A stretch of DNA of 45,509 nt. Source: Candidatus Zixiibacteriota bacterium. Lineage in GTDB: Bacteria; Zixibacteria; MSB-5A5; GN15; FEB-12. This document shows positions 34,028 to 41,752 of the stretch, piece after piece; position 1 is the stretch's first letter; every line of letters begins with the position of its first letter. The stretch is taken from positions 1,987,736-2,033,244 of the forward strand of contig CP070756.1 of the NCBI GenBank assembly GCA_020348905.1. The letters run 5' to 3'. Made by a program: the position numbers and the translations under genes. The notes below the pieces were generated by a model. It had not been told where the DNA came from. It saw nothing but the letters and a program-made list of their open reading frames with translations, and did no database searches.

Positions 34028-36247
34028 TTACTTTCTCAGTCTCGGCAGGCGCTCGGCCAGTTCCGGTTTAAAACTGATACTGACTTGCTTGCCCAGGTTT
34101 TCAAACCTGACATCACCTTCCATATCAAAGATGGATGCCTGTCCTTTAAGCACTTTTTTGTCGCTTGGACTGTTGCCCCAGTTGCACGGATGTTTCATTT
34201 CGTCAAAAGTGATATGCACGTCGTCATTCATCTTCCACTCGATAGTATACTCGTCACCCTCAAAGATCTGGGTTTCCCATGACCATGTCGGATCCTCTCC
34301 GCGCCGCGTCACCTCAATGTGGATGTGACCGTTGTCCGGAATCGTCTCGATACGGTAGGTAAACCTCTGGGGCCTGTTCCAATTGCGGGCATCTGAAAGG
34401 TAACGATCTATCGCCGCAATACCCTCAGCATCGGTGGCCGGATTCAATTCCGACTTCAGCCGCTGCAGCCTCTCGACCGCTGTCACCAAGCGGAATTCGC
34501 CGTCGTTGTTGCTGTTGATTTCCGATATCACATCGTCCAGTTCAACGCTTGCCTTCTGGGCAATTTCCTTTTTCTCCTGAATAGCCGCCTGTACTTCGAG
34601 ATTCGCGGCGAAGGTTGCGGCCAGTTTCTCTTCAGCCGCACTGAGCTCGCTCCCATAGGTCTTGGAATTGAAATCAACCTGCTCCAGTATCCTGGCGGCG
34701 AAAGCGGTGTCGAAGCGCCCGGCGATATACTGAGAGAAGAGGTCCCAGTAGCTCAGAACGCGGTCACTGCGGGTATATAGTACGCCGTCTTCATCACCAA
34801 CGTGATATTCTCCGACGTCGGCCACGAGTTTTTCCCACTCCGGCGATAACTGCAGCGAATCGGTACTCGGATTGAGCTTCGGCCACAGGGCCGAATCGGC
34901 TACCATTACGTCCATCCGGCCGATGAGCTTATCGAGAGCCTTGACGGCTTCTGAGATATCGAAATCACGGTAAAACTGGCGAATCTTGCCCGACGGCGCC
35001 TGGAATTTCTGAAAGAGCCAATTGATCAGTTTTGAATTCTCGTACCGACTGTAAGCCGAGATAACTTTGCGGCGCTCCTCGTTGGAGGTCGTAAACACAT
35101 TCCCTTCGTTGGCCTTGAGTATCTCTTGCTCGACCTGCTCCGTGCGCGGTAGTTGATACGCAAAGTGATACAGAAATGGAAGTGAATACACCACCGCCCA
35201 TATAATGCACACCATTGCCACCGTTCGGGCTATTGACCTTAGCCGCGCTATCTTACGGTTACGGAGAATGCCGTTGAGCAGCCAGTAGAAAGGTTCCTTA
35301 ACACCCTCCGCATGAATTTTCTCCGGTGGTTTGTAAATTGAACGCCCAACGTCGGTGCCAATCTTTTCCGGAGTCTGACCGGTGCAGGACACGAAAAATA
35401 TCTGGAAATTAAGCGTGCGCCCGACCACCACTTTCAGAAAATCAGCCAGTCGCACCAGAAGGTTGCGCACGGTGCCGGTCCAGGTCGGATCGGTGGCAAT
35501 CTTACTGCTCACGAGAATCTTGTTGAGAAACAGGTCAAAGTCTTCCGATAGCAGATGTTCGTCGTCAGGGCTTATCAAGACCGATTGGTCTTCACCGGTG
35601 AAACCCGGCAGGACGTCCGCCTTGGTCACTACCAGAGCGATCGGAATGGGCAGGCGTTTGTGATGAGGTGCCAGCATTTCCAGCATACTCACGAATGAGG
35701 CAACGTGCGCCTGACTCTCCAGCTCCGAGCCCATTATCTTTGGATCATAGAAGAAGACTAACCCGTCGCATCCGGCCATGAAATCCGCGACCTTCTCCTT
35801 AATTTCATCGGCGCCCGTAATCGAAACCGCCTTGCCGGGATAGTCATAAGTGACGACCGAGACCTTGCGGTCACCGTCGAGGATTGCATTAAAAAGCAGC
35901 ACCTTGTCCCGTTCGGTCGGATCAGGAAACTTCTGCTCCCCCTGCAGGTCAACCACAGTGCCAACATCGCTGGTTGTACCCAGCCCCCAAATCGAACGAC
36001 GATTGGCCAGAAACTCCGACGAAGTAGCGTTATCGGTAACGGAAATCTGGAGGTTTCGTGATATCTTGCACTCCTCGTTGAGAACAGTGAAGTAGACTGT
36101 CTTGCCGGAGTTATTGTGGCCGTAGATGCCTACCCTGATTCCGGATGGCCAGTCAAAGGCGGATACCGGCCCTCCCTTGTCCTTTCCCTTGGCTGCCTTG
36201 GCGCCCTTCTTACCCAGCTTAAACAATTTCGTGAATATCTTTAACAC
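34028..36247 (-). CDS. TssM-like GTPase membrane protein, short form
   Basis: The protein is 739 residues, against roughly 1100-1200 for canonical TssM/IcmF. A basic N-terminus (FKLGKKGAKAAKGKDKGG) leads to a GTPase domain. Its P-loop is GHNNSGKT (43-50), with DYPGK as the switch-II-like motif and TKAD (in VALVVTKADVLPG) as the guanine-specificity motif. One transmembrane helix near 343-365 (VAMVCIIWAVVYSLPFLYHF) is followed by about 370 periplasmic, partly coiled-coil residues, ending with a beta-rich C-terminus. Canonical TssM has two extra N-terminal helices, which are missing here. It follows a TssL-like gene by 24 bases. The TssM assignment rests on the GTPase motif, topology and locus, and is likely but not proven. 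Confidence 0.65.
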   Translation of the reverse strand: MLKIFTKLFKLGKKGAKAAKGKDKGGPVSAFDWPSGIRVGIYGHNNSGKTVYFTVLNEECKISRNLQISVTDNATSSEFLANRRSIWGLGTTSDVGTVVDLQGEQKFPDPTERDKVLLFNAILDGDRKVSVVTYDYPGKAVSITGADEIKEKVADFMAGCDGLVFFYDPKIMGSELESQAHVASFVSMLEMLAPHHKRLPIPIALVVTKADVLPGFTGEDQSVLISPDDEHLLSEDFDLFLNKILVSSKIATDPTWTGTVRNLLVRLADFLKVVVGRTLNFQIFFVSCTGQTPEKIGTDVGRSIYKPPEKIHAEGVKEPFYWLLNGILRNRKIARLRSIARTVAMVCIIWAVVYSLPFLYHFAYQLPRTEQVEQEILKANEGNVFTTSNEERRKVISAYSRYENSKLINWLFQKFQAPSGKIRQFYRDFDISEAVKALDKLIGRMDVMVADSALWPKLNPSTDSLQLSPEWEKLVADVGEYHVGDEDGVLYTRSDRVLSYWDLFSQYIAGRFDTAFAARILEQVDFNSKTYGSELSAAEEKLAATFAANLEVQAAIQEKKEIAQKASVELDDVISEINSNNDGEFRLVTAVERLQRLKSELNPATDAEGIAAIDRYLSDARNWNRPQRFTYRIETIPDNGHIHIEVTRRGEDPTWSWETQIFEGDEYTIEWKMNDDVHITFDEMKHPCNWGNSPSDKKVLKGQASIFDMEGDVRFENLGKQVSISFKPELAERLPRLRK

Positions 36248-36271
36248 AACGTTACTCCGCCAGGTATGCCT

Positions 36272-37189
36272 TTATGGTCCACCCATGTCATGAAGCTCAT
36301 TAGCTCGCTGCTGAAACTCCTCAAGCTTGTTGTCTTCGTAACTGCCCCAGAGGGCCATCGAACCCAGAGCGATACCCAGAGCGATTACAATGGCCAGGGT
36401 ATATGTCAGGTATGCCAGCTTGCGCTGGGTACTGAGAAGTCGAAAATAGCCGAAACTCTGGAAAGCGCCCCGAAACTTGGCGCCAAGCTCCTTGAGCCAG
36501 CCGTTAAGTCGAGCCCACAGACTGGTTCGCGCCAGGTAATCCCACTGTGTCAAATACTGTTCAAACAACCTGCCTTTAGCGCCCACGCGATTAAAGGTCG
36601 AAACACGCTGCAGGTGGAATTCCAGCGATGTCCGGTCTTTGACTATGTTCGGACCCAGGGCCAGTCGACGCCGCATCAACTCGAGCATCTTGGCCGGATC
36701 GGTTAAACCGTCGAACTGCTCCGGGTTGAGATCGGTCTTGACGCTCTTGCCGTACTTATTGATATACGATGCCATTTCCTCCAGCAGAAAGGCGTTGATG
36801 CGAAAGTTGTTGTTCAAGCTGCCTTCGTTAAACAAAAGCTGGGCCAGATTCTTCTCGAAGAACGGCACATCCTGCTTTACCGGCCGAAGGTTACGGCAAT
36901 AAGAATAGGCCTGGTTACAGCGACCGTCGGTATCGACCTCCGATTCAAAACGCGTGATCAGCACCTGAACGGCAAGCTGGCGAAGGTCGGAACTTGTCAG
37001 TGGCTGAAGCTTGATCTTGTCCAGAAAATAATAGTCGACCTCTACCGCCTGATTGCGGTCGCTGCGGAGAGTCTGGTACACGGTGGTTATGCCGTTGTAA
37101 GTCTGTAGAAAGGCCTCCGTCTCGAATTGCGAATAATTGCTCTCGTAAGTATCGATGTATTTGAAGAGGTCATCTATATACGATTTCAT
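36272..37189 (-). CDS. TssL-like (DotU-like) membrane protein
   Basis: The protein is 305 residues. A cytoplasmic alpha-helical domain (about 1-255) is rich in charged helices (SQFETEAFLQTYNGITTVYQTLR, LRQLAVQVLITRFESE, FFEKNLAQLLFNEGSL). A single C-terminal transmembrane helix follows (about 260-281: YLTYTLAIVIALGIALGSMAL), then a short charged tail. An N-terminal cytoplasmic helical domain plus one C-tail helix is the topology of TssL/DotU, which joins the baseplate to TssM. It lies between tssK and the TssM-like gene, exactly where TssL usually sits (K-L-M). Sequence similarity to known TssL was not established, so the call is by topology and position. Confidence 0.5.
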   Translation of the reverse strand: MKSYIDDLFKYIDTYESNYSQFETEAFLQTYNGITTVYQTLRSDRNQAVEVDYYFLDKIKLQPLTSSDLRQLAVQVLITRFESEVDTDGRCNQAYSYCRNLRPVKQDVPFFEKNLAQLLFNEGSLNNNFRINAFLLEEMASYINKYGKSVKTDLNPEQFDGLTDPAKMLELMRRRLALGPNIVKDRTSLEFHLQRVSTFNRVGAKGRLFEQYLTQWDYLARTSLWARLNGWLKELGAKFRGAFQSFGYFRLLSTQRKLAYLTYTLAIVIALGIALGSMALWGSYEDNKLEEFQQRANELHDMGGP

Positions 37190-37221
37190 TTGGGCCTGTG
37201 TTTCTTTCCGCTGCTACCGTA

Positions 37222-38670
37222 CTACAGCGAGTATATTATCAAGTCCGTTTTACCAAGGTTGGCCAGTTTCTCAGCCTCTCCGGCACCCCGAAATATCAGG
37301 GTGACCTGACTGACCAGGGCCGACTTCATCATATCCTGCGGGTGAAGCGCCACCTTGTTGCCGAAGGTCGACGTATCAACCGTCACCGGGTCCGTCTCCC
37401 CCAGACCCCGGGCTTCATTGAGTCCAAGGCGCACCTGCATGTTCGACCACGTTCGTTCACCAAAAAGGTCTTTGCTCATCAGAATCGCGGTGTCAGACAT
37501 GGGACACGGGTTGGCGATCTCCACCAGCACGTAGCTGAGCTCGCCCACCTTCTCCAGTCGACAACTGCTGTAATCGGCCAGACTGTAGGTCTTGCCGTGG
37601 TAAGTGAGCGTCTGAGTCGCCATCGCCTGAGGACCCAGCTGATCCTTCTTCACCTGGGCGAAGAATCCGAGTAACTCGCGCAGAGTCGTGAACAAGTCAT
37701 CGATGGTCCTGACGTGACCGCCGATGTCGTTGTGATTGTACTCCGACAGCAAGAAGCCGTCAATCGACGACATATAGCGGCCGATGTCGGAGCTCGTCTG
37801 CTTCACGAAGAACCGCTCGTTTATATAATCCTTCAAGGCTGGGTGCAGATTCATGAGGGTGGAGAAAACACGGAAAAGTCGCTTGAAGTGGATATACAAC
37901 TGCATCGGATGGGAAGCATTGCGACCGGCCATCAGCTGATCGTACGAGGAAGCCAGATATTGAACAAAGCGACCAACCGTTTCCTTAAACTCGGCCTGAA
38001 GATTGGTTCCCTGGGCTGATGCGGAACTCTCCGCCGAAATGGCCATGTACGCCTGCGAGGACAGAGCTATCAACTTCTCCAGGCGGTTCTTGAAGTCGTT
38101 AACCTTCTGGTTCAGGCGTTCATCGGCGTGAAGCGATAGACAGGGTGGATAATATGTGTCGGAATGTACCACCTCACCCTCGGAAACTTTCAACTCAGCC
38201 AGCTTCACGTACTGGCCTTCAGCCATATTAGGCTTGTCGCCGATGTGGAGTGTATAGTCATAGCTAAGAAATGGCACGCGCGGCAGGTCCTCGCCCGGAT
38301 CGGGATGACCCACCTGAGTCTTGCGAGAATCTTCAACACCAATAAACAGCGGCACGACTCCTTCGGAGACATCTGCTTCGGTCTTAACGTGACCTTCAGT
38401 CGACTCGTTAATCTCAATGTAATGCCCGTCCGGCGTTACCGCCTGACAGCGGTCAACTTCAACCGACAGTCGCCGCCCGCTGAGCAACAGGTTGAGGCTG
38501 AGTGCCGGCTTGCCCGCCAGTGATTTCTTTACCAGACCGTAGAAATCGCCGATATGCAGCGCATGCCACCGAATCAGATCCTCGAAATACTTCTCCTGGT
38601 CCTTGAGATGCTGCTGGGTGACCAGCATCCCGTCCTGCCAGTTTACAGAATATAAGCTCAAGTCACTCAT
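37222..38670 (-). CDS. tssK: T6SS baseplate protein TssK
   Basis: The protein is 482 residues, close to family size. The N-terminus carries the TssK hallmark: LYSVNWQDGMLVTQQHLKDQEKYFEDLIRW, matching the pattern W-x-x-G-M-x-L-x-x-Q-H-x-Q/K. Later come SAYMAISAESSA, AGRNASHPMQLYIHFKRLFRVFSTLM and YNHNDIGGHVRTIDDLFTTLREL, consistent with its central helical part. A C-terminal beta domain (FGERTWSNMQVRLGLNEARG) is where it would bind the membrane complex. TssK trimers link the baseplate to TssL/TssM. It follows tssG after a 90-base gap containing a hairpin and precedes the TssL-like gene by 32 bases. Confident by signature and locus. Confidence 0.85.
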   Translation of the reverse strand: MSDLSLYSVNWQDGMLVTQQHLKDQEKYFEDLIRWHALHIGDFYGLVKKSLAGKPALSLNLLLSGRRLSVEVDRCQAVTPDGHYIEINESTEGHVKTEADVSEGVVPLFIGVEDSRKTQVGHPDPGEDLPRVPFLSYDYTLHIGDKPNMAEGQYVKLAELKVSEGEVVHSDTYYPPCLSLHADERLNQKVNDFKNRLEKLIALSSQAYMAISAESSASAQGTNLQAEFKETVGRFVQYLASSYDQLMAGRNASHPMQLYIHFKRLFRVFSTLMNLHPALKDYINERFFVKQTSSDIGRYMSSIDGFLLSEYNHNDIGGHVRTIDDLFTTLRELLGFFAQVKKDQLGPQAMATQTLTYHGKTYSLADYSSCRLEKVGELSYVLVEIANPCPMSDTAILMSKDLFGERTWSNMQVRLGLNEARGLGETDPVTVDTSTFGNKVALHPQDMMKSALVSQVTLIFRGAGEAEKLANLGKTDLIIYSL

Positions 38671-38712
38671 GGTCTTGCCTCAAGTAAAAAGGACTCGTCA
38701 GGAATCTAGGGC

Positions 38713-38747
38713 CACCGGTAGGCAAAGTCAAGGTAAATGTACCGGTG
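38713..38747. repeat. Inverted repeat between tssG and tssK
   Basis: CACCGGTA (38713-38720) and TACCGGTG (38740-38747) are perfect complements 19 bases apart, and a G-U-tolerant extension lengthens the stem. No T-run follows, so it is more likely an mRNA-processing or stability hairpin than a terminator. A protein-binding site is also possible. Confidence 0.45.
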
Positions 38748-38760
38748 ACCGCTATTGCCT

Positions 38761-39681
38761 TCAAGCTCCTATGTATGAAGTATACCCCAAATAGTTCTTA
38801 TGTTCCTTTTTCCCGATTACGGTTTTGACCGCCCTGGTCTTAACGCGGATCTTGTACTCAAGATTGGTGGGCATAAAGACCGACAGAGCCCGTTCTATTT
38901 TGGCTCGAATTCGGCCTCCGGGCCGAAGCTCCGGCACATGGTCCATCGGCACCCCACTGATGATAAGCTCATAGCCAGAGTCGTAATCGGAAAACGACCC
39001 GCCAAGAATCAGTCCCTGCCCCAGCCGATCGGTGGTGGCGCCCAGCCTGCTGCGACACGATTCGGGCATGACATGCTCGGCCTTCGTATTCTCCCTGATT
39101 CTGAATTCATAGCCGAACAGCGCCTGGAAGACACGACAGACCAGAACAGGACTGCCCGACCACTGGCTGAACGCCGGAAAAACCGATGCCCACACCACCG
39201 ACTCGTGAATGTCCGATGTCTCCTTATCCAACGCGAAATCAAAAATACCGAGGAAATTCTTGATCTGGTCATACTCGGCCAGCCCGAGATTGCTTCGGAG
39301 ATCCTGCAGCTTCGTGGTAGCCAGATGTCGAATTACGCTGGCATCGAAGGGTGCCAGCAAGCACCGGGCATCGTCCTCCCAGGCGCCGGAAGAAGCCCGG
39401 AATCCACTCAAACCGTAGAAAAACTGATACGGCATTTGGTCGACCGCACTCGGAAAGCCGATTTTCAAGGTGATCCTGGTGCCTGGTCCTATGTCTTCCC
39501 CGGGCACCGGCTCCTGCTCCCGCACCTCACCTTTGTAATTCTCATATTCACCCACCGCCAGCAAATCTACCTGATTGATATCGACACCCATCTTGGTCAG
39601 GGTGTTCAGAGCCGTCATAAAGTGGAAAGGAGCCCGTCGGCTGACAAAGTTCGGCATCTGCCTGGTCTGGGCCGCACTCAT
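38761..39681 (-). CDS. tssG: T6SS baseplate protein TssG
   Basis: The protein is 306 residues, within family range. It opens MSAAQTRQMPNFVSRRAPFHFMTALNTLTKMGVD, whose R-x-x-P-F-x-F pattern is the TssG N-terminus. Y-x-x-L-x-G-F (QFFYGLSGFRASS) and a segment SQWSGSPVLVCRVFQALFGYEFRIREN also fit the family. Within the T6SS baseplate it forms TssK-bound wedges with TssF. The start overlaps the tssF stop by 4 bases (ATGA), so the two proteins are translated in stoichiometric fashion. No oddities seen beyond its divergence. Confidence 0.82.
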   Translation of the reverse strand: MSAAQTRQMPNFVSRRAPFHFMTALNTLTKMGVDINQVDLLAVGEYENYKGEVREQEPVPGEDIGPGTRITLKIGFPSAVDQMPYQFFYGLSGFRASSGAWEDDARCLLAPFDASVIRHLATTKLQDLRSNLGLAEYDQIKNFLGIFDFALDKETSDIHESVVWASVFPAFSQWSGSPVLVCRVFQALFGYEFRIRENTKAEHVMPESCRSRLGATTDRLGQGLILGGSFSDYDSGYELIISGVPMDHVPELRPGGRIRAKIERALSVFMPTNLEYKIRVKTRAVKTVIGKKEHKNYLGYTSYIGA

Positions 39682-41348
39682 CGCTTGATTATCTCCACCT
39701 GAAACCGTGAGTTGACCGGTGCTCGCGATTTGAGAAACTGTTTCAATCTCTGCGTAAGCAAAGATGTCTCATCGTCAGAGTAGAAATCTTCGGCGCTGAC
39801 ATGCACCTTGACCAGGATACACCGGCGCACGCCGCGAGCTGCCCGTTCGACACTGTTCTCGCATTCGGCCCGCTTGATTCTGGGGTCAAACGTTCTGGTC
39901 CAGGCAGCTACTTCATGAAAACTCAGCGCCCGGTCACGATTGCGCAACCTGGTGGAAACCTCAGTGATTATCTGTGCTTCGGTTTTGGCCGGTATGGCGC
40001 CTTTAACCGAAACTATATTCTCAATCGACTCTACCCCGGGATGCTTCTCATAGAACTCGTTTATCTGCCCTACCTCTATGCCATTGGCGGCTACCCCGGC
40101 CGTGATTGAATAGTAAACCGTAATGTAATCAGGTGGCACCTCGAGCTGCGAAGAATAATCGAACCACAATACCAACCTGTCACCCCGCTCCTCGACGGAA
40201 TAGGTGGGGTCGGTAAAATCCGTGCGTACCCGGTAACGCGGCAGGTATTCATTTCGGTTGGAATCGATGACCTGCGATATTTCCAGGATTGTCTCCAGCG
40301 GCTCCGGAATCTCAATTTCAACCAGACGGTTGCCGCCGGTATACTTGTAAGTCGACAGACCGTTTTTGTTTGTAGCCACGAAACAGTTGAAATACAACTG
40401 AAACCCTTCCTTGAACCGAACCTTGTCACCACCGTGCGGCAGATCAACCCTGATCCAGTAAAGATTGGACTCCTCGACGCTATATTTCACCTCATCTTCA
40501 TCTATCAGACCCAGCAGGGCCGGGTCCGGTGGACCCAACTCCCAGGTGGAGGTGAACATTTCCGGTAGAACTATAAAGTTGTTCTCCAGCGGTTTAAACA
40601 GATCCGAACTGGACCGCAGTCCACCCCAGTTGGCGGGCTCATCGCCTGCGGAGAACAGATCTTCAAGAGTAGTCGACATACCTGGACAGAAACCGCTATC
40701 GTCGTAGAAGCCTCCCGAATTCGAACCGGGATACCAGTACCCCCAGCGAAGTTGCCTCAAAACGGTTTCCGCACCCATCGTGCACAAAGTAGCGCCCCTG
40801 AATCCGGTAGGCATACCGCTGTATTCAACTCCGATATATATTTTCCCCGGTCCTTTCCCTTTCAATCGGGCATCGGACAATGCCGTTGACCCACTTTCCG
40901 AGGCCGCGCCCGGAGAGATGTTGAGCAGGATATCCTCGAAACAGGCGAAAATGTGCTTCACCGAAGCCGCGACCAGCTTTTCCTTCTTTTGCGCCGAAAA
41001 GAAAAACGTTTGTCCTCCTTCCCGCTTCTCTTTGTAAAAGAAGCGAGCCAGGGGATCTATTTCGGTTATCGGGTCGGCGGGCTGACATTTCATGATGGTA
41101 TAGGCCGGAACCGGCCAGCGCTGACTCTCGGGGGACAGGGCCCGAATAAGTGAGTTTACCGCCACTTCCCAGGTCTGGTCGATACGCTTGTCTATACGTT
41201 CCAGCTGGTGGGCGTACAGCTCCAGGAGAATCTTCAATAGCGGATCCAGGCGATCAACCGATTCCGGAATCGAAGGATTCCACTTGCGAAGTTCTCGATG
41301 CATGTCTGCGAAGATGCGCTCTTTCGATCTGGATTTTTGAATTGCCAT
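39678..41348 (-). CDS. tssF: T6SS baseplate protein TssF
   Basis: The protein is 556 residues. The N-terminus has RIFADMHRELRKWNPSIPESVDRLDPLLKILLELYAHQLERIDKRID. The middle contains EILLNISPGAA-like and YIGVEYSGMPTGFRGATLC segments, and the C-terminus has DETSLLTQRLKQFLKSRAPVNSRFQVEIIKR. The general TssF/J pattern of a helical start, beta domains and a terminal gpJ/wedge-like domain is kept, with a Bacteroidetes-type sequence character. It assembles the wedge with TssG and TssE. It overlaps tssG by 4 bases and follows tssE by 22 bases. A frame running the other way across the gene is not coding. Confidence 0.82.
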   Translation of the reverse strand: MAIQKSRSKERIFADMHRELRKWNPSIPESVDRLDPLLKILLELYAHQLERIDKRIDQTWEVAVNSLIRALSPESQRWPVPAYTIMKCQPADPITEIDPLARFFYKEKREGGQTFFFSAQKKEKLVAASVKHIFACFEDILLNISPGAASESGSTALSDARLKGKGPGKIYIGVEYSGMPTGFRGATLCTMGAETVLRQLRWGYWYPGSNSGGFYDDSGFCPGMSTTLEDLFSAGDEPANWGGLRSSSDLFKPLENNFIVLPEMFTSTWELGPPDPALLGLIDEDEVKYSVEESNLYWIRVDLPHGGDKVRFKEGFQLYFNCFVATNKNGLSTYKYTGGNRLVEIEIPEPLETILEISQVIDSNRNEYLPRYRVRTDFTDPTYSVEERGDRLVLWFDYSSQLEVPPDYITVYYSITAGVAANGIEVGQINEFYEKHPGVESIENIVSVKGAIPAKTEAQIITEVSTRLRNRDRALSFHEVAAWTRTFDPRIKRAECENSVERAARGVRRCILVKVHVSAEDFYSDDETSLLTQRLKQFLKSRAPVNSRFQVEIIKR

Positions 41349-41370
41349 GTTGTCCTATTATGGTTTAATA

Positions 41371-41745
41371 TCAACCTAACACGTAGTTGGCCTGAAATTT
41401 CTTCTCCTCGTCGCCTTCTTTGTAATTGCCGCTAACCTGCACCGCCAGCCCCAGAGAGTGAGGGGCGTTGTCTTCTACGCTTACGAACGACACCGATACG
41501 TTGTAAAGTCGCTCTTCATACTTGTTAAGGGCATTTCTCAAGCTGGCTCGAATATCGGCCTTGTTGGCTGCATACAAATCCGAAAACTCCTTGTTCCAGA
41601 TGTCACACCCGTATTCCGGGTCAAAGTGCATCATACCCGGCCGGGTACTCAGCAGCAAACCAACTGAATAGGTAATCGACTCGAGCAAAGAAGTTTTGTC
41701 GAGGTAACCATCCCGCAGCACAAACGGTAACGCCAGATAATCCAT
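41371..41745 (-). CDS. tssE: T6SS baseplate protein TssE (gp25-like)
   Basis: The protein is 124 residues, matching gp25/lysozyme-like baseplate proteins. The GPW/gp25 signature shows as SITYSVGLLLSTRPGMMHFDPEYGCDIWN, where the phage consensus has an I-x-x-L-L-x-T-x-x-G-x-R pattern. DIRASLRNALNKYEERLYNVSVSFVSV matches the following helix and strand. It has no lytic residues, as in other TssE. It joins sheath and wedge and initiates sheath assembly. It lies 7 bases after vgrG on the same strand. Confidence 0.82.
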   Translation of the reverse strand: MDYLALPFVLRDGYLDKTSLLESITYSVGLLLSTRPGMMHFDPEYGCDIWNKEFSDLYAANKADIRASLRNALNKYEERLYNVSVSFVSVEDNAPHSLGLAVQVSGNYKEGDEEKKFQANYVLG

Positions 41746-41752
41746 AGCTGCC

